A stretch of DNA of 64,000 nucleotides, taken from NCBI GenBank assembly GCA_040752025.1, contig JBFMFR010000034.1:14145-78144 (forward strand). Direction: 5' to 3'. The DNA is from JBFMFR01 sp040752025 (GTDB lineage Bacteria > Chloroflexota > Anaerolineae > Anaerolineales > UBA4823). This document shows positions 25,441-35,030 of this stretch, piece after piece; the stretch's first letter is position 1, and each line of letters opens with the position of its first letter. The notes under the pieces are model-generated. The model was given only the letters and a program-made list of their open reading frames with translations, was not told the DNA's origin and did no database searches. Position numbers and translations under genes: made by a program.

Positions 25441-26589
25441 CTAATCCACGGACCAGATCAGAGAAAGCTCGGGCCGGTATTCTTGAGCATCGTACATGCT
25501 CTCCACATCCACCAGGCGAGCGCCCTGGACGGCCAGATTCAGATCAACGTCCGTCCACATGCGTTCTTTTACAAAAGCAGTCATGCGGCCGAATTTGCCT
25601 TCCTTGAGCAGGTGCGCTGCCAGGAAAGCGAAATTGGTCGCGCCCAAGAGATCCTGCCCGTCCGGCGCGCCGGTGCGCAGCAGATAGGTCAAGGATTGGG
25701 CGAAAACCTCTGTTTCTGTTATACGCGAGAGCAAACGCGCCGCCACCATGCCGCTGCCCAACAAGCGTTCTTGCCTCTGGCTTTCCGCAGCCACCAGGTC
25801 GGCATACTTTTCAGCCGCTTCAGGCAGCAGGCTGGCGCCATCGCATACCAGCACAACCGAGTAGTTAGCCGGCGTCTGGCGCTTATCCTGCATGGCCAGG
25901 TAAGCCAACCGCTCAGGGTCGTAAGGCACTTCGGGGATCAGCACACGATCCGCACCGGCCAGCATGGCAATCAACAAGGTGCTGTAACCGGACTTGGCGG
26001 CGAAGGTCTCGATCACAATGATCTGCTCGCGCGAGCCCGCCAGGGCGCGCAGTTCGTGGATCAAGGCCACGCCGCGCGCCAGGCCGGTGCTGAAGCCCAG
26101 CGAGTAATCCGTACCAAAGATGTTATTATGGATCGTCTTGGGGATGCCAATCACCGGCACGCCCAGCGAGCTGAGATGGGCGGCGAACTGCAGCATGTCA
26201 TCGTCGCCGATGACAATCAGGGCCTGGTATTCCAGGCGCTTGACCACATCGATGATATACGCGGTCATATCTTGCGGCCCGTCCGTGGAGGCTTTCAGGA
26301 ATGCAGGGACGAGATCGCCAGGAGTCTGGCGTGGGTCCAGGCGCGAGGAATGCAAAAAAGAGCCCGGTGTGCGATCAATGGGGCGGACGATGTTCTTGCT
26401 CAGCTCGATGAACTGATCGCCATAAGTCGTAGGGTCGTGAGGATTGTAATGGATCAGGCCTTCCCAGCCTTTGCGTACACCAATGGGGTCGAAGCCCAGA
26501 TCTACCAGCCGGTAAACCAGGCTCTTGAGGCACATGTTAAGACCCGGCACATCGCCTCCCCCCGTCAAGATTGCAACCCGTTTGCTCAT
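25441..26589 (-). CDS. Phosphofructokinase-like protein lacking key catalytic residues
   Basis: A 382-residue protein with the full PFK fold pattern: TGGGDVPGLN (9-18), IGDDD (127-131), GIPKTIHNN (148-156) and GTDYSLGFST. The active-site motif TIDND of true PFKs reads TIHNN, so the catalytic Asp is H154 and the metal-binding Asp is N156. The substrate-binding MGR reads FAA (196-198). K151 in PKT and D130 are the residues expected in PPi-dependent enzymes, so it probably descends from that branch. It is likely a non-catalytic or altered-specificity paralog. It is divergent from the membrane protein at 26819. Confidence 0.85.
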   Translation of the reverse strand: MSKRVAILTGGGDVPGLNMCLKSLVYRLVDLGFDPIGVRKGWEGLIHYNPHDPTTYGDQFIELSKNIVRPIDRTPGSFLHSSRLDPRQTPGDLVPAFLKASTDGPQDMTAYIIDVVKRLEYQALIVIGDDDMLQFAAHLSSLGVPVIGIPKTIHNNIFGTDYSLGFSTGLARGVALIHELRALAGSREQIIVIETFAAKSGYSTLLIAMLAGADRVLIPEVPYDPERLAYLAMQDKRQTPANYSVVLVCDGASLLPEAAEKYADLVAAESQRQERLLGSGMVAARLLSRITETEVFAQSLTYLLRTGAPDGQDLLGATNFAFLAAHLLKEGKFGRMTAFVKERMWTDVDLNLAVQGARLVDVESMYDAQEYRPELSLIWSVD

Positions 26590-26658
26590 ATGTTAGCTCC
26601 TTGATGACACGAACGCCCGGCGCTAGCGCCGTTGTTATCGAAATCCAAGACGGCGCTC

Positions 26659-26719
26659 ATTATACATTAACTATTGATCTGAGAGAAGCTAGATTTGGCT
26701 CAAACCCATATGTTATAAT
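26659..26719. promoter_or_regulatory. Divergent promoters between PFK-like gene and membrane/sulfatase cassette
   Basis: TATAAT on the plus strand at 26714-26719 would drive the cassette at 26819. TATAAT on the minus strand (26659-26664) would drive the PFK-like gene. Clear -35 boxes are not seen for either. Confidence 0.45.
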
Positions 26720-26818
26720 GGCCCATATCCGGCGAATCCCCCTTCTCGATAAAACCAGAGCCTGCTCCAACTTGCAGCCCAAACGCTTATTCGCCGCGGC
26801 AGGAACTTGAAAGGTGGA

Positions 26819-27388
26819 ATGACTTTGACCATTCTTTATCAAAAAATAGCTTCCAGGCTACCCACGAAAGGACAGATCGCGCCTGTCTTCTCGTTGATCA
26901 TATTCATCGCCTTTTCCTGGATGCTTTACCACATCTTCCGGCAAACCACAAGCTGGTTGTATTACATGGGTATGCTGGATGTGATGGTGGTATATGCTTA
27001 TGCCTTTTCGTTTACACTGGTTGAAAGCGCCTCGATCCTGCTACTCTTGCTGGTGTTTTGCCTGGTTTCCCCGGCCCGGTTTTTCAAAGATAAATTCGTC
27101 GCGCAGGGCACACTTCAGGTGCTGGTGGTCAGTGGAATTACGTATGGCTTGAGAAATTCAATTGAGTTAATTCCGAAGCAAGACATCCAAACCATGGCTG
27201 CCATTCCTGGCTTATTTTTGGTGGTTATGATTATTTCGATCCTGCTCTTTTCTTTGATCCTCGACCGCCTGCAATTCCTGTCGCGCCTCTTGAACGCCAT
27301 TGCCGACCGGATGATCATTTTTGCGTACATCTACGTGCCCCTGGGCCTGGTTGGGGCCATCGTAGTAATCTTACGCAATCTTTTCTAA
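26819..27388 (+). CDS. Multi-pass membrane protein of the sulfatase cassette (copy 1)
   Basis: A 190-residue membrane protein with five to six hydrophobic helices and short charged loops, starting at the ATG after AAAGGTGG. It is clearly paralogous to the gene at 36665-37228: both share FSWMLY, WLYYM, LVESxxIL, PARxFKxxFVAQG and a C-terminal ending VILRNLF/VVRNIF. Each copy lies directly upstream of a sulfatase-fold gene. The hydrophobic layout recalls the membrane half of LtaS-type enzymes, here on a separate polypeptide. The function is unknown. Confidence 0.7.
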   Translation: MTLTILYQKIASRLPTKGQIAPVFSLIIFIAFSWMLYHIFRQTTSWLYYMGMLDVMVVYAYAFSFTLVESASILLLLLVFCLVSPARFFKDKFVAQGTLQVLVVSGITYGLRNSIELIPKQDIQTMAAIPGLFLVVMIISILLFSLILDRLQFLSRLLNAIADRMIIFAYIYVPLGLVGAIVVILRNLF

Positions 27389-27425
27389 GTTCTTGCAGGC
27401 GAAATTTCGCGCAAAGGATTCTGGT

Positions 27426-28979
27426 ATGCCATCCAAATTCACCCGGCGGGATTTCCTCAAAGCAGCGGCGACGCTCTCGCTGGCGCCGCTGGTGGGGAAG
27501 CTGCCTGTCGCACTCCAACAATCCCAATCCCAGGAGCAGAAGCTGCCCAACATCATCGTGGTGATCTTCGACGCCATGTCAGCGCGGCATCTTTCGCTGT
27601 ACGGATATCCACGCAAAACCAGCCCCAACCTGGAAAGACTGGCGCAGCGCTCGACGGTCTACCACGCCCACCATTCCGCCGGCAACTTCACCGCTCCCAG
27701 CACGGTCTCGCTCTTCACCGGCACTTACCCCTGGACGCACCGCGTATTCAGCCTGGGAGGCATGCCCAGGAAAGACCTGGTTGCTAAGAACTGGTGGCCT
27801 TTGCTCGCCAACGATTATCACCTGTCTGCATTCGTGCAAAACATGTATGCAGACATGATGCTGTACCAGCTCCACGAGCGGTTGGATAGTCACCTGGGCC
27901 CCAGGAGTTTCGGCCTGGGCGGAAAACCTTTCTACGACCAATTCTTTACTAAAGACGCTTACTTTGGTGCGAAAAGTTTCGATCAGTTCGTTTTCGACCC
28001 AAAGGAAAAACCGGGATCGCTGTTCCTATCGGTTCCCAATGATCTGCTCAGGCGAGCATGGGAGGCCTCCGTTACAAACCGGTTGATCAAAACCTACCCG
28101 GATGGCGTACCATCATTGGATGGCACGAATGTTTTTTTTACCATTGATCAGGTGGTTGAAGGCGCCAAGGGATATGTCAGCTCACGCCCTGCCCCATTCC
28201 TGACCTACCTGCATTTCATGCCGCCGCACACCCCCTACCGGCCAAGCCGCGAGTTCAGGGGAATGTTCGACGACGGCTGGACACCTCCGAACTCGAAAAA
28301 ACACATCCTGGCGGACGGCATCTCACGCGAGCGCCTGAACCAGCGCCGGCAGGAATACGACGAGTTCATCGCTAACATGGATGCGGAATTTGGCAGGTTC
28401 ATCGACCATTTCTACGAAACAGGCCTGTCAGAGAACACCTACCTGATCGTGACCGCCGACCATGGTGAAATGTGCGAAAAGGGCGAGCAGGGGCACGTTA
28501 CGCCGCTGCTGTTCGAGCCGGTGATCCACATCCCGTTGATCATCGCCGCACCCGGCCAGCGCCAGCGCCAGGATATCCATACGCCTACCAGCAATGTGGA
28601 TGTGCTGCCAACGCTAATGAAAATCGCCGGGCAGAGCGCACCGGATACTTGCGAGGGAACCGTACTGCCCGGCCTGGGCCTGGGCGAGCGGCTGCGCGGC
28701 TTGCGCTCAGGCGAACGCAGCCTGTTCGCCGTGGAAGCCAAGCGCAACTCGGCGCACAGCCCGCTGCAAAAATTTTCTGTCGCCATGATCCGCGAGAACT
28801 ATAAGCTGGTGCGCTACAAAGGCTACCGCAACAACGCTGACCTGTATGAATTCTACGATCTGGAAAACGACCCCGAGGAAAAGATAAACCAATACGGGCC
28901 GCATCCGATCATCCAGGAACTGCAGGCCGAGATGGAAGCAAAGCTAAAAGAAGTGGACCAGCCCTACTTGCGCGATTAG
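27426..28979 (+). CDS. Tat-exported sulfatase-fold enzyme with Thr at the nucleophile position (copy 1)
   Basis: A 517-residue alkaline-phosphatase-superfamily protein. The twin-arginine signal FTRRDFLK (5-12) is followed by a hydrophobic stretch. Metal ligands are visible: D49 in IFDA, and TADHGEMCEKGEQGH near the middle. The sulfatase signature C/S-x-P-x-R reads T89-A-P-S-T93, so it cannot form formylglycine. Thr at this place is what phosphoethanolamine and glycerol-phosphate transferases (EptA, LtaS) use. It may thus be a phospho-group transferase or hydrolase at the cell surface rather than a sulfatase. It lies 37 bp after its partner membrane gene and is paralogous to 35107-36633. Confidence 0.82.
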   Translation: MPSKFTRRDFLKAAATLSLAPLVGKLPVALQQSQSQEQKLPNIIVVIFDAMSARHLSLYGYPRKTSPNLERLAQRSTVYHAHHSAGNFTAPSTVSLFTGTYPWTHRVFSLGGMPRKDLVAKNWWPLLANDYHLSAFVQNMYADMMLYQLHERLDSHLGPRSFGLGGKPFYDQFFTKDAYFGAKSFDQFVFDPKEKPGSLFLSVPNDLLRRAWEASVTNRLIKTYPDGVPSLDGTNVFFTIDQVVEGAKGYVSSRPAPFLTYLHFMPPHTPYRPSREFRGMFDDGWTPPNSKKHILADGISRERLNQRRQEYDEFIANMDAEFGRFIDHFYETGLSENTYLIVTADHGEMCEKGEQGHVTPLLFEPVIHIPLIIAAPGQRQRQDIHTPTSNVDVLPTLMKIAGQSAPDTCEGTVLPGLGLGERLRGLRSGERSLFAVEAKRNSAHSPLQKFSVAMIRENYKLVRYKGYRNNADLYEFYDLENDPEEKINQYGPHPIIQELQAEMEAKLKEVDQPYLRD

Positions 28980-28981
28980 CA

Positions 28982-29014
28982 GCTCACCAGCCTGTCAAGT
29001 TCAGGTTGGCGAGC
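28982..29014. terminator. Hairpin between convergent genes
   Basis: GCTCACCAGCCTG (28982-28994) pairs with CAGGTTGGCGAGC (29002-29014) over a 7-base loop, with two G-T wobbles. It sits just after the stop of the sulfatase-fold gene and before the end of the convergent PEP-CTERM gene. No T-run follows on either strand. Confidence 0.4.
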
Positions 29015-29064
29015 AAAATTTCATCGATCAGGGCTAGCAAAGCCACAAGGTAGCTGCAATTTCC

Positions 29065-31953
29065 CTATACATTTCCAGAAGCGAGCCGCTTCCTGAAGCT
29101 ATAGTAGAGCAATATCGCCATCGCCACGCCGATCAGCAGCCATTCGTGCGGCTCAGGCACACCGGCCATGGGGATCTGGTTGGCCAGGTTGGTCTCGCCG
29201 ATGGCCTCGTATTCGCGCGTAAAGCGATCATCCTTGGTCTCGAGCAAATCCAACTGCTGCTGCTGCCGGTCGGTGACGAGAACGATCATCGAGGAGTAGG
29301 GGGTGATAATGCTGTATTGCTTGGCGATCTCGTGCAGGTAATCCAGAGTTTCGAGATCTTTGATCTGGTTGCGGTTGCGCTGCATCTCTGCCAGGATCAG
29401 GCGGCGAGCGGCAAAGGCGGCGAAGCCATCCTGCTCATCCACAGACGCCACCTGCACCTGGGCGGCATCGGTGGGCAGCACTGACCAGACATAGCCATCC
29501 AGCACGTCGCGCCCCTCCCCCTCTGCGCCGACGCGCGCCAGGGCAAAGCGCTGCAAGGCAGCGTCCAGATCGCCCTCTACCCCGCCGCCAGAAGCCTGGA
29601 TAGCTTCCAGGGTCAGGTCGTCATAGCCCAGGGGGATATTGCCGCCCATGTGCACCAGCCAGACCGGGACATCCGGGATGGGGAACTGCGCCGGGGCTGG
29701 ACCCAACTCGTAGCCGCTGCCATCTGTAAAGACCAGCACAGCATCGTAGGCGCGATTCTCGCGTTGCGCATCGAATTGCGCCAGCAGTTCGGCTGCGTTC
29801 TGCCCGCCAAAATACAGGATGTTTTGCGCGTCGAGATCAGCCAGCGAGATGACCGAAGGCTGCTCGCCTCGAAAAGCTGATGATGTCAGGTAAATATCCA
29901 CGGGTACATCTGCACCCAGCTTTTCTTGTAAATCATGCAAAGTGGAGGAGATTTGCTCTACGTAGGCAGCCATGCTGCGCGAGCGGTCTAACACCATCGC
30001 CAGGCGCAATCCCTGCGGCAAAACCGGAAGCGCAACCTGAGAGGCTGGCACAGCCAACACGCTCTCTCCGCCGGGCAGATCGTAGCGATGGGAGACCGGC
30101 TGAACGGCCTGGGAAGCAGGAACAGAGACGGGAAGCCAGTCGGTCCCGGCCACCTGCCAGGGCTCGCCGTTCAGCAAGCGAACCGTGTCTTTATCCCAGA
30201 ACAGGTTACGCACCACCGCCAGGCGCGGCAGAGGCCAGGCGTTTTCTATGGCGAAGGTACGGTAGGTCAGCCATAAGTAAAACGGCGGCGCATCTTCGAC
30301 CACCCGGCGGGTGCGGTTTTCATCCCAGCGCGAGACGAGGGGCTGAATTGGAAAGGCTCGCAAGCGGTATTGGCGCGGGCCGATCTGCTCGAGCAAGGCC
30401 GGGTCGATCTGGCGGCGGGTTTGCTCCACATACACCGCCTGGGCGGCGCCGCGTGGCGACACCCGGTAAGTAAAGCGCGCTTCCCGGTCGGGGCTTTCAC
30501 CCAACCATATCCCGGTGAGCACGGCCGATTCCGGCAGGTTGAAGTAGTAGATCACTTCCTGCCGCTGAAGGGTATTGTTTTGATAAACCTCGAAAAGCTC
30601 GACATCGGCCCAATCCCCATGCTCTGAAACAGTAACTTCCTGGCGCATCAAGTGCACTTCACGGTCGTCAACCGCCTGCCAGGCGGCCTCAGCCTGGTCA
30701 GCCGACCAGGTGGAGCGAACCGCGTTTACAATGGCCGCCCGCTCCCCCTCCACAATGGGCTGGTCGAAAAAGCTCTGGTAGAGCCGGGCAGCTTCGATAG
30801 GGTCCTGCCGGAAAGCGATGTTATCCTGGCCAGGGGTCTTATTTTCGGCGGCTGCCGGGCTATAAATCAGCGGTCGCGCCACGCCTTCATAAAGACGCTG
30901 CACCGCAAAGGCCTGAGCAGAATCCAGCTTGAACGTGCCCATATAGATATCGCTGATGTGGCGGACTTCTCCAGTCGAGCTGATGTAGCGGAAAGGGGCA
31001 AGATAGGCATTGAGCAAGCCATTGCGGATGGCATCGCTCTTCTCCACCAGGGCCTGCGCCTGCTGCGAGGAGGCGGGTGGTTCAGACAGCCACTCGAAGA
31101 CTTGCTTTTGCGGCTGCTGGTTGGCAAAGAAGAACAGACCCACACTGGCTAACACAACCACGACCACCAGAGCCAAGGGCCAAAAACGACCCGAGCGTTG
31201 GATTTGCTGGCGCAGGGCGCGCCACCAGGCGCGCGCGCTCAGCAGCGGCACAGCCACCGGGGTCAATACGAAAAGCGTACCCGTGTAGAGAATTAAAATA
31301 AAGCCCAACAAAGCAAAAGGCAGCCAGATCAGGCCTTCCCGCAAGGAATCCTGGAAGAACCTGACCACGCCGCGAAAGAACTCGCCCAGGTGGCCGATTG
31401 TGTGCAAGATCCAGCGCAGGGCTTCGGTGATCACCGGCACGGCGTAGAAGGCAATCCATATGGAGGCGTACAGGCAGGTGATCAGCATGACCGTCAGGCC
31501 CGCCAGGCGCAACCAAGGCGCACCAGGGAAGGCGCCACGCCCTTCATCTTGCACATCCAACAGGTGCCACAGAAAAGCCGCCATACCCACCCCGGCGTAT
31601 AACAGCAGCGCCGTCAGAGAAAGTGTAGCCTGGCGGATGACAAAGAAACGCACCGCCAGGATGAGCATCAAAGGACCTTCGATCACGTAACCCAGGGCAA
31701 ACAACCTGGCGGGAGCGCGGCGCAAGAGCGTGAGCCCCAAAATTACCCCGGCGACCGGCACACAAGCGAGCACCGAGGCATAGATCAGGTAAGAAAATGG
31801 GATCACGCCATTGCGCACTTCGATGATCAGTTCCGGTAGAAGCCGGGGGGCATACCCCAGCACCATAAACGACAGGAAAATCAGGTTCCAGGACCAAAAC
31901 AGGCCATAAGCCAATTGTTCCGATAGAGGCTTTCGTTTGGAGGCAGTATTCAC
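29065..31953 (-). CDS. PEP-CTERM integral membrane protein with vWA-like region (TIGR02921-like)
   Basis: A 962-residue protein: six to eight helices in the first 300 residues, then a long exported part. A VIT-like segment (HLMRQEVTVSEHGDWADVEL) and a von Willebrand A-like segment (LAMVLDRSRSMAAYVEQ, MIDAS-type DxSxS, and VFTDGSG) are visible. The C-terminus is a PEP-CTERM sorting signal: PEP at 933-935, a hydrophobic helix and the basic end FRKR. Large multi-pass PEP-CTERM proteins of this kind are recorded as TIGR02921 and occur with exosortases. The exosortase gene is 15 bp upstream in the same operon, so it is the obvious substrate. Its role is unknown. Confidence 0.82.
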   Translation of the reverse strand: MNTASKRKPLSEQLAYGLFWSWNLIFLSFMVLGYAPRLLPELIIEVRNGVIPFSYLIYASVLACVPVAGVILGLTLLRRAPARLFALGYVIEGPLMLILAVRFFVIRQATLSLTALLLYAGVGMAAFLWHLLDVQDEGRGAFPGAPWLRLAGLTVMLITCLYASIWIAFYAVPVITEALRWILHTIGHLGEFFRGVVRFFQDSLREGLIWLPFALLGFILILYTGTLFVLTPVAVPLLSARAWWRALRQQIQRSGRFWPLALVVVVVLASVGLFFFANQQPQKQVFEWLSEPPASSQQAQALVEKSDAIRNGLLNAYLAPFRYISSTGEVRHISDIYMGTFKLDSAQAFAVQRLYEGVARPLIYSPAAAENKTPGQDNIAFRQDPIEAARLYQSFFDQPIVEGERAAIVNAVRSTWSADQAEAAWQAVDDREVHLMRQEVTVSEHGDWADVELFEVYQNNTLQRQEVIYYFNLPESAVLTGIWLGESPDREARFTYRVSPRGAAQAVYVEQTRRQIDPALLEQIGPRQYRLRAFPIQPLVSRWDENRTRRVVEDAPPFYLWLTYRTFAIENAWPLPRLAVVRNLFWDKDTVRLLNGEPWQVAGTDWLPVSVPASQAVQPVSHRYDLPGGESVLAVPASQVALPVLPQGLRLAMVLDRSRSMAAYVEQISSTLHDLQEKLGADVPVDIYLTSSAFRGEQPSVISLADLDAQNILYFGGQNAAELLAQFDAQRENRAYDAVLVFTDGSGYELGPAPAQFPIPDVPVWLVHMGGNIPLGYDDLTLEAIQASGGGVEGDLDAALQRFALARVGAEGEGRDVLDGYVWSVLPTDAAQVQVASVDEQDGFAAFAARRLILAEMQRNRNQIKDLETLDYLHEIAKQYSIITPYSSMIVLVTDRQQQQLDLLETKDDRFTREYEAIGETNLANQIPMAGVPEPHEWLLIGVAMAILLYYSFRKRLASGNV

Positions 31954-31968
31954 GGTTACACTCCTTTG

Positions 31969-33510
31969 CTATTTCTTCCCCAGGTTATCTTGCACAACCT
32001 GAGACAAAGCTTGATACAAATCGAGGGCCTGGGTAGCGCGCGGATCCACATCGCCATCGAACAGAACAGTTACCATCACCCAGGTCTGGCGGTCCGGGCT
32101 CAAATCGGCCCACATACGAGCGGCATAATCATCGGTGCCGCGCAGTTGGGCCGATTGCAGCCAGTAGGCCGCCGAGAGCAGGTTGCGCTGGTGATCCTGC
32201 CCCAGCAATACCAGGCGCACGGTGAAATCCGGTGAAATCACGTGAGAATAAGAATTCTCTACTTCCAACCCATAAACTTGAAAACAACGCTCCGGCTTAT
32301 GGTGCCCACGCCAGGTAGAACTGCTGACGAACAGCATCGACCCGGAAAGATCGCGCCAATGGAAGGTCCAACGCTGGGCGCTGCTGGCGCCTGTGGAGGT
32401 CAGCCAGCCGTACTCCCGAGGAGATAGTGGCCAGGATTCTGTTTGCAATTCTTCCGGGAACTGCCAGGACGAAGCCCCCTGCGCAGAGGCGGTCTGCGGA
32501 CGAGGCGCGTAGAAAAAGGCCAGGGTCAAAATCAGGGCAGCCAGCACAGGCGCTAACCAGGCAGGGCGCGCCAGGGTGGGTGAAAAGCGCGCCTGTGGCC
32601 GGGGGGGATCCTGCTCATGCGGCGCATCGACTTCCCTTGCAGGGCTGCTCCAGCGCAACAATCCCAGGGCAGCAAAACAAGCACTCCCAAAACCAATCAC
32701 CCCCAGGGGAACGTGGAGCATTTCGGCTGCCATGCGCCAACCAGCCACCTGCCCCACCAGGATCAACACAGCCACACGACCCAGGTTAGCTGCCAGGAGC
32801 AGGATGAAAAACGTTATCGCCGCCATCACCCAACGCCAGTTTATCGAACGACGCTCGATCCAGGTCGCCGCCAACAGGAACAAACTTCCGGTCCACAGGC
32901 TCTTGATCCCGCTGCAGGGGATATCCACCTGGGAGATGCCGCTCTCGAAGACCAGGATCGTATCGATGCCCAGCGAGTGAACACCCAGAAGTGACAGCCC
33001 GTCTCGCACGATTGCAGCGGTCAGGATGCGCAACGGGTAGCCGACGAAGGTCTCCAGGTGCTCGCCAAAGGGCAGTGCGCCGATCAGCAGCAGAGCAGCA
33101 GGCATATCCTGCCGCCAGCGCTGCGGCTGCATCCACAAACCCAGCAGGCCATAACTGGCCAGGCCAAACATGCTGGCCGAAAGGGTGTTGATTTCCAGGA
33201 AGCGCTCACTGAGTAAGAAAGCGATCGAGCCGCCCAGGATCATTCCCAAAGCAGGCAGGTTGAGCTGAGGCGATGCGTCCAGGCGCGGGCGGAAATCGCC
33301 TTTGCGCCATTGAATGACGATCAGGGCAAGCACGCCCAGCAAAATCACCTGATTGGTGCGGAATTCCTGGCGAGTAAAAATGGTCGAGAGGTAGGGAAAG
33401 ACCGCCCGGAAGAGCCAGCACCACAGGGCCAAAATGATGGCATTGAGTGCAAACCGCACTGGCTTCGACTGCAATGGGAACAAATGGGTGGCCGGGATCG
33501 CTAATTTCAT
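31969..33510 (-). CDS. Exosortase with fused EpsI-like C-terminal domain
   Basis: A 513-residue transpeptidase-like membrane protein that processes PEP-CTERM proteins. The ATG at 33510 follows a GGGGAG site; the frame is open to 33579 but that part overlaps the upstream gene. About nine helices precede residue 300. The catalytic triad is in place: C199 in DIPCSGIKSLW, R245 in ANLGRVAVL and H266 in EMLHVPLGV. Residues 330-513 form an exported domain with HKPERCFQVYGLEV, resembling EpsI (DUF3485). The length and the fusion fit the exosortase O type, but the subtype call is tentative. Confidence 0.87.
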   Translation of the reverse strand: MKLAIPATHLFPLQSKPVRFALNAIILALWCWLFRAVFPYLSTIFTRQEFRTNQVILLGVLALIVIQWRKGDFRPRLDASPQLNLPALGMILGGSIAFLLSERFLEINTLSASMFGLASYGLLGLWMQPQRWRQDMPAALLLIGALPFGEHLETFVGYPLRILTAAIVRDGLSLLGVHSLGIDTILVFESGISQVDIPCSGIKSLWTGSLFLLAATWIERRSINWRWVMAAITFFILLLAANLGRVAVLILVGQVAGWRMAAEMLHVPLGVIGFGSACFAALGLLRWSSPAREVDAPHEQDPPRPQARFSPTLARPAWLAPVLAALILTLAFFYAPRPQTASAQGASSWQFPEELQTESWPLSPREYGWLTSTGASSAQRWTFHWRDLSGSMLFVSSSTWRGHHKPERCFQVYGLEVENSYSHVISPDFTVRLVLLGQDHQRNLLSAAYWLQSAQLRGTDDYAARMWADLSPDRQTWVMVTVLFDGDVDPRATQALDLYQALSQVVQDNLGKK

Positions 33511-33562
33511 CGCCCGCTCCCCAATGCTTTGGCCACCATCAAAACCCTCACGACAAAGCCAG

Positions 33563-34657
33563 CTAACACGGCGGCCCACATTCCGGCTTCAGCGGCTGAT
33601 CTTGCAGCGACAAGCGTTTCTTATCTGGAAACATGGCGAACAAGGTTGGTAGAAGCAGAACCAACACCAGCCATCCCCACTCCACCAGCACTCGCCTGGC
33701 TTCATACGAACGCTCTACCTGCAACGAAGCACTTTGGAACCAATCCGACCATCGTTGTGTTACAGGCAACCATTTGCTGAAAGCAACCACCCACATGGAG
33801 AACGACAGCGCCCCTACCAGCGACAAAACGCGCTGCCACGGGACCGGGCTGCGCAAATACATCCAGGCGCCGCCGGCCAACAGCATGAAACTGGCGATGA
33901 AATAGGGTTCTTGGCGAGAATAGCCATCAAAGAGCACTATCAGGGCTAGCACTGCCTCGCCATACAGGATAAAGGATGCCAGCGTCCAATCCTGACGGAT
34001 ACGCCAGTATAACGAGCGAAAACGGCGCACAAGGACCAGCAGGCCGATCACCAGGAAGGTGAAGGCGAACAGGCCCAACCACAGGAAACCAGCCCAAAAA
34101 GCCTGCAATAATAACAGCTCATCTCCTTGCCAATCTCCTGGGGTTAGCCTGGAGATCAGGAGCGGGCTGACCAAATCTGCCACCCACTCGAAGAGCACAA
34201 AATAACCTGCCAGCGAGATCGCCAGGCTCAGATAGGGCAAAGACCAGCGCGGCAGGCCTCGCCACAGACCAACACCCAGGATGGCGAAAGCCAGGACCAG
34301 AGCGATGATCACCCAAACCGAGCGCAGCCCTGAGCAGCCCAGGTTCACACCGACCAGCGTAATCGGCAGCAGAAAAGCGAAGAGCGCCAGCGCTGTTTCC
34401 TGAATAGAAAGCGGCTTCCACCCGGGTCGAACCCTTGACAAGGGTTTAGCAGACTGGTGAGCATGCAGCGCCGCGGCAGGCAGGTCGCGCACTTCGCCAA
34501 CAAATACCCAAAACGCCGCCGACAGGCTGCGTTCAAGGGCATCCTGCAGGGCTTCAGAGAAAACCTCTCGCATTTCTTGGGCGAATTCATAGCGAAAGGA
34601 ATGCGGATATAAATACAACAGAAACGAGTACATATGAGCCAGGCATCGCAGGATCAT
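33563..34657 (-). CDS. Multi-pass membrane protein of the PadR-linked type
   Basis: A 364-residue membrane protein. The N-terminal amphipathic segment YLYPHSFRYEFAQEMREVF matches the short prefix domain (RLYPxxxRxxYGxEM) found in proteins encoded beside PadR regulators. About nine hydrophobic helices follow. It starts 12 bp after the PadR gene. The exosortase gene follows 52 bp after its stop, so PadR may control the whole exosortase block. No catalytic motif is seen; the function is unknown. Confidence 0.7.
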   Translation of the reverse strand: MILRCLAHMYSFLLYLYPHSFRYEFAQEMREVFSEALQDALERSLSAAFWVFVGEVRDLPAAALHAHQSAKPLSRVRPGWKPLSIQETALALFAFLLPITLVGVNLGCSGLRSVWVIIALVLAFAILGVGLWRGLPRWSLPYLSLAISLAGYFVLFEWVADLVSPLLISRLTPGDWQGDELLLLQAFWAGFLWLGLFAFTFLVIGLLVLVRRFRSLYWRIRQDWTLASFILYGEAVLALIVLFDGYSRQEPYFIASFMLLAGGAWMYLRSPVPWQRVLSLVGALSFSMWVVAFSKWLPVTQRWSDWFQSASLQVERSYEARRVLVEWGWLVLVLLLPTLFAMFPDKKRLSLQDQPLKPECGPPC

Positions 34658-34669
34658 CCTACACCCCCA

Positions 34670-35017
34670 CTACAAGCAGTCTTCAAGCGCATGCAGGTGT
34701 GCCGCAGCAACCAGGCTATCCAGGCGCTCGATCTCTGCAGATAAGATGTGCCGGCCAAGCTGTGTCAGGCAGTACGCTTTGCGCTCACGCCCCGAGCCAT
34801 TTGAACCGGGCTCATCCGTGCGCAAGATCCAACGCTGGTCCAGCAAGCGTTTGAGGGCGCCATACAGCGTACCTGTACTGAGCATGATGCGTCCTTTGCT
34901 CATGGCATGCACATCTTTCATGATGGCATAACCATGCCGGGGACCCGGCGCCAGGCTGAGCAAAATGAAATAAGTCGCCTCGGTCAGAGGCAAGTTGGAT
35001 TGAATGTCCAGGGGCAT
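34670..35017 (-). CDS. PadR-family transcriptional regulator
   Basis: A 115-residue winged-helix regulator. The ATG at 35017 gives the usual PadR start (PLTEATYFILLSLAPGPRHG); a GTG or ATG further up to 35059 would only add operator-region codons. YGALKRLLDQRWI is the recognition part and the tail LGRHILSAEIERLDSLV the dimerisation helix. GAGGTG precedes the start. It probably represses itself and the membrane protein and exosortase genes downstream through the palindromic site at 35031-35070. Confidence 0.9.
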   Translation of the reverse strand: MPLDIQSNLPLTEATYFILLSLAPGPRHGYAIMKDVHAMSKGRIMLSTGTLYGALKRLLDQRWILRTDEPGSNGSGRERKAYCLTQLGRHILSAEIERLDSLVAAAHLHALEDCL

Positions 35018-35030
35018 GGCTACACCTCGC

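Noticed and set aside
25483..26604. 373-codon plus-strand frame opposite the PFK-like gene
   Set aside because: Antisense shadow; the opposite strand shows clear PFK motifs.
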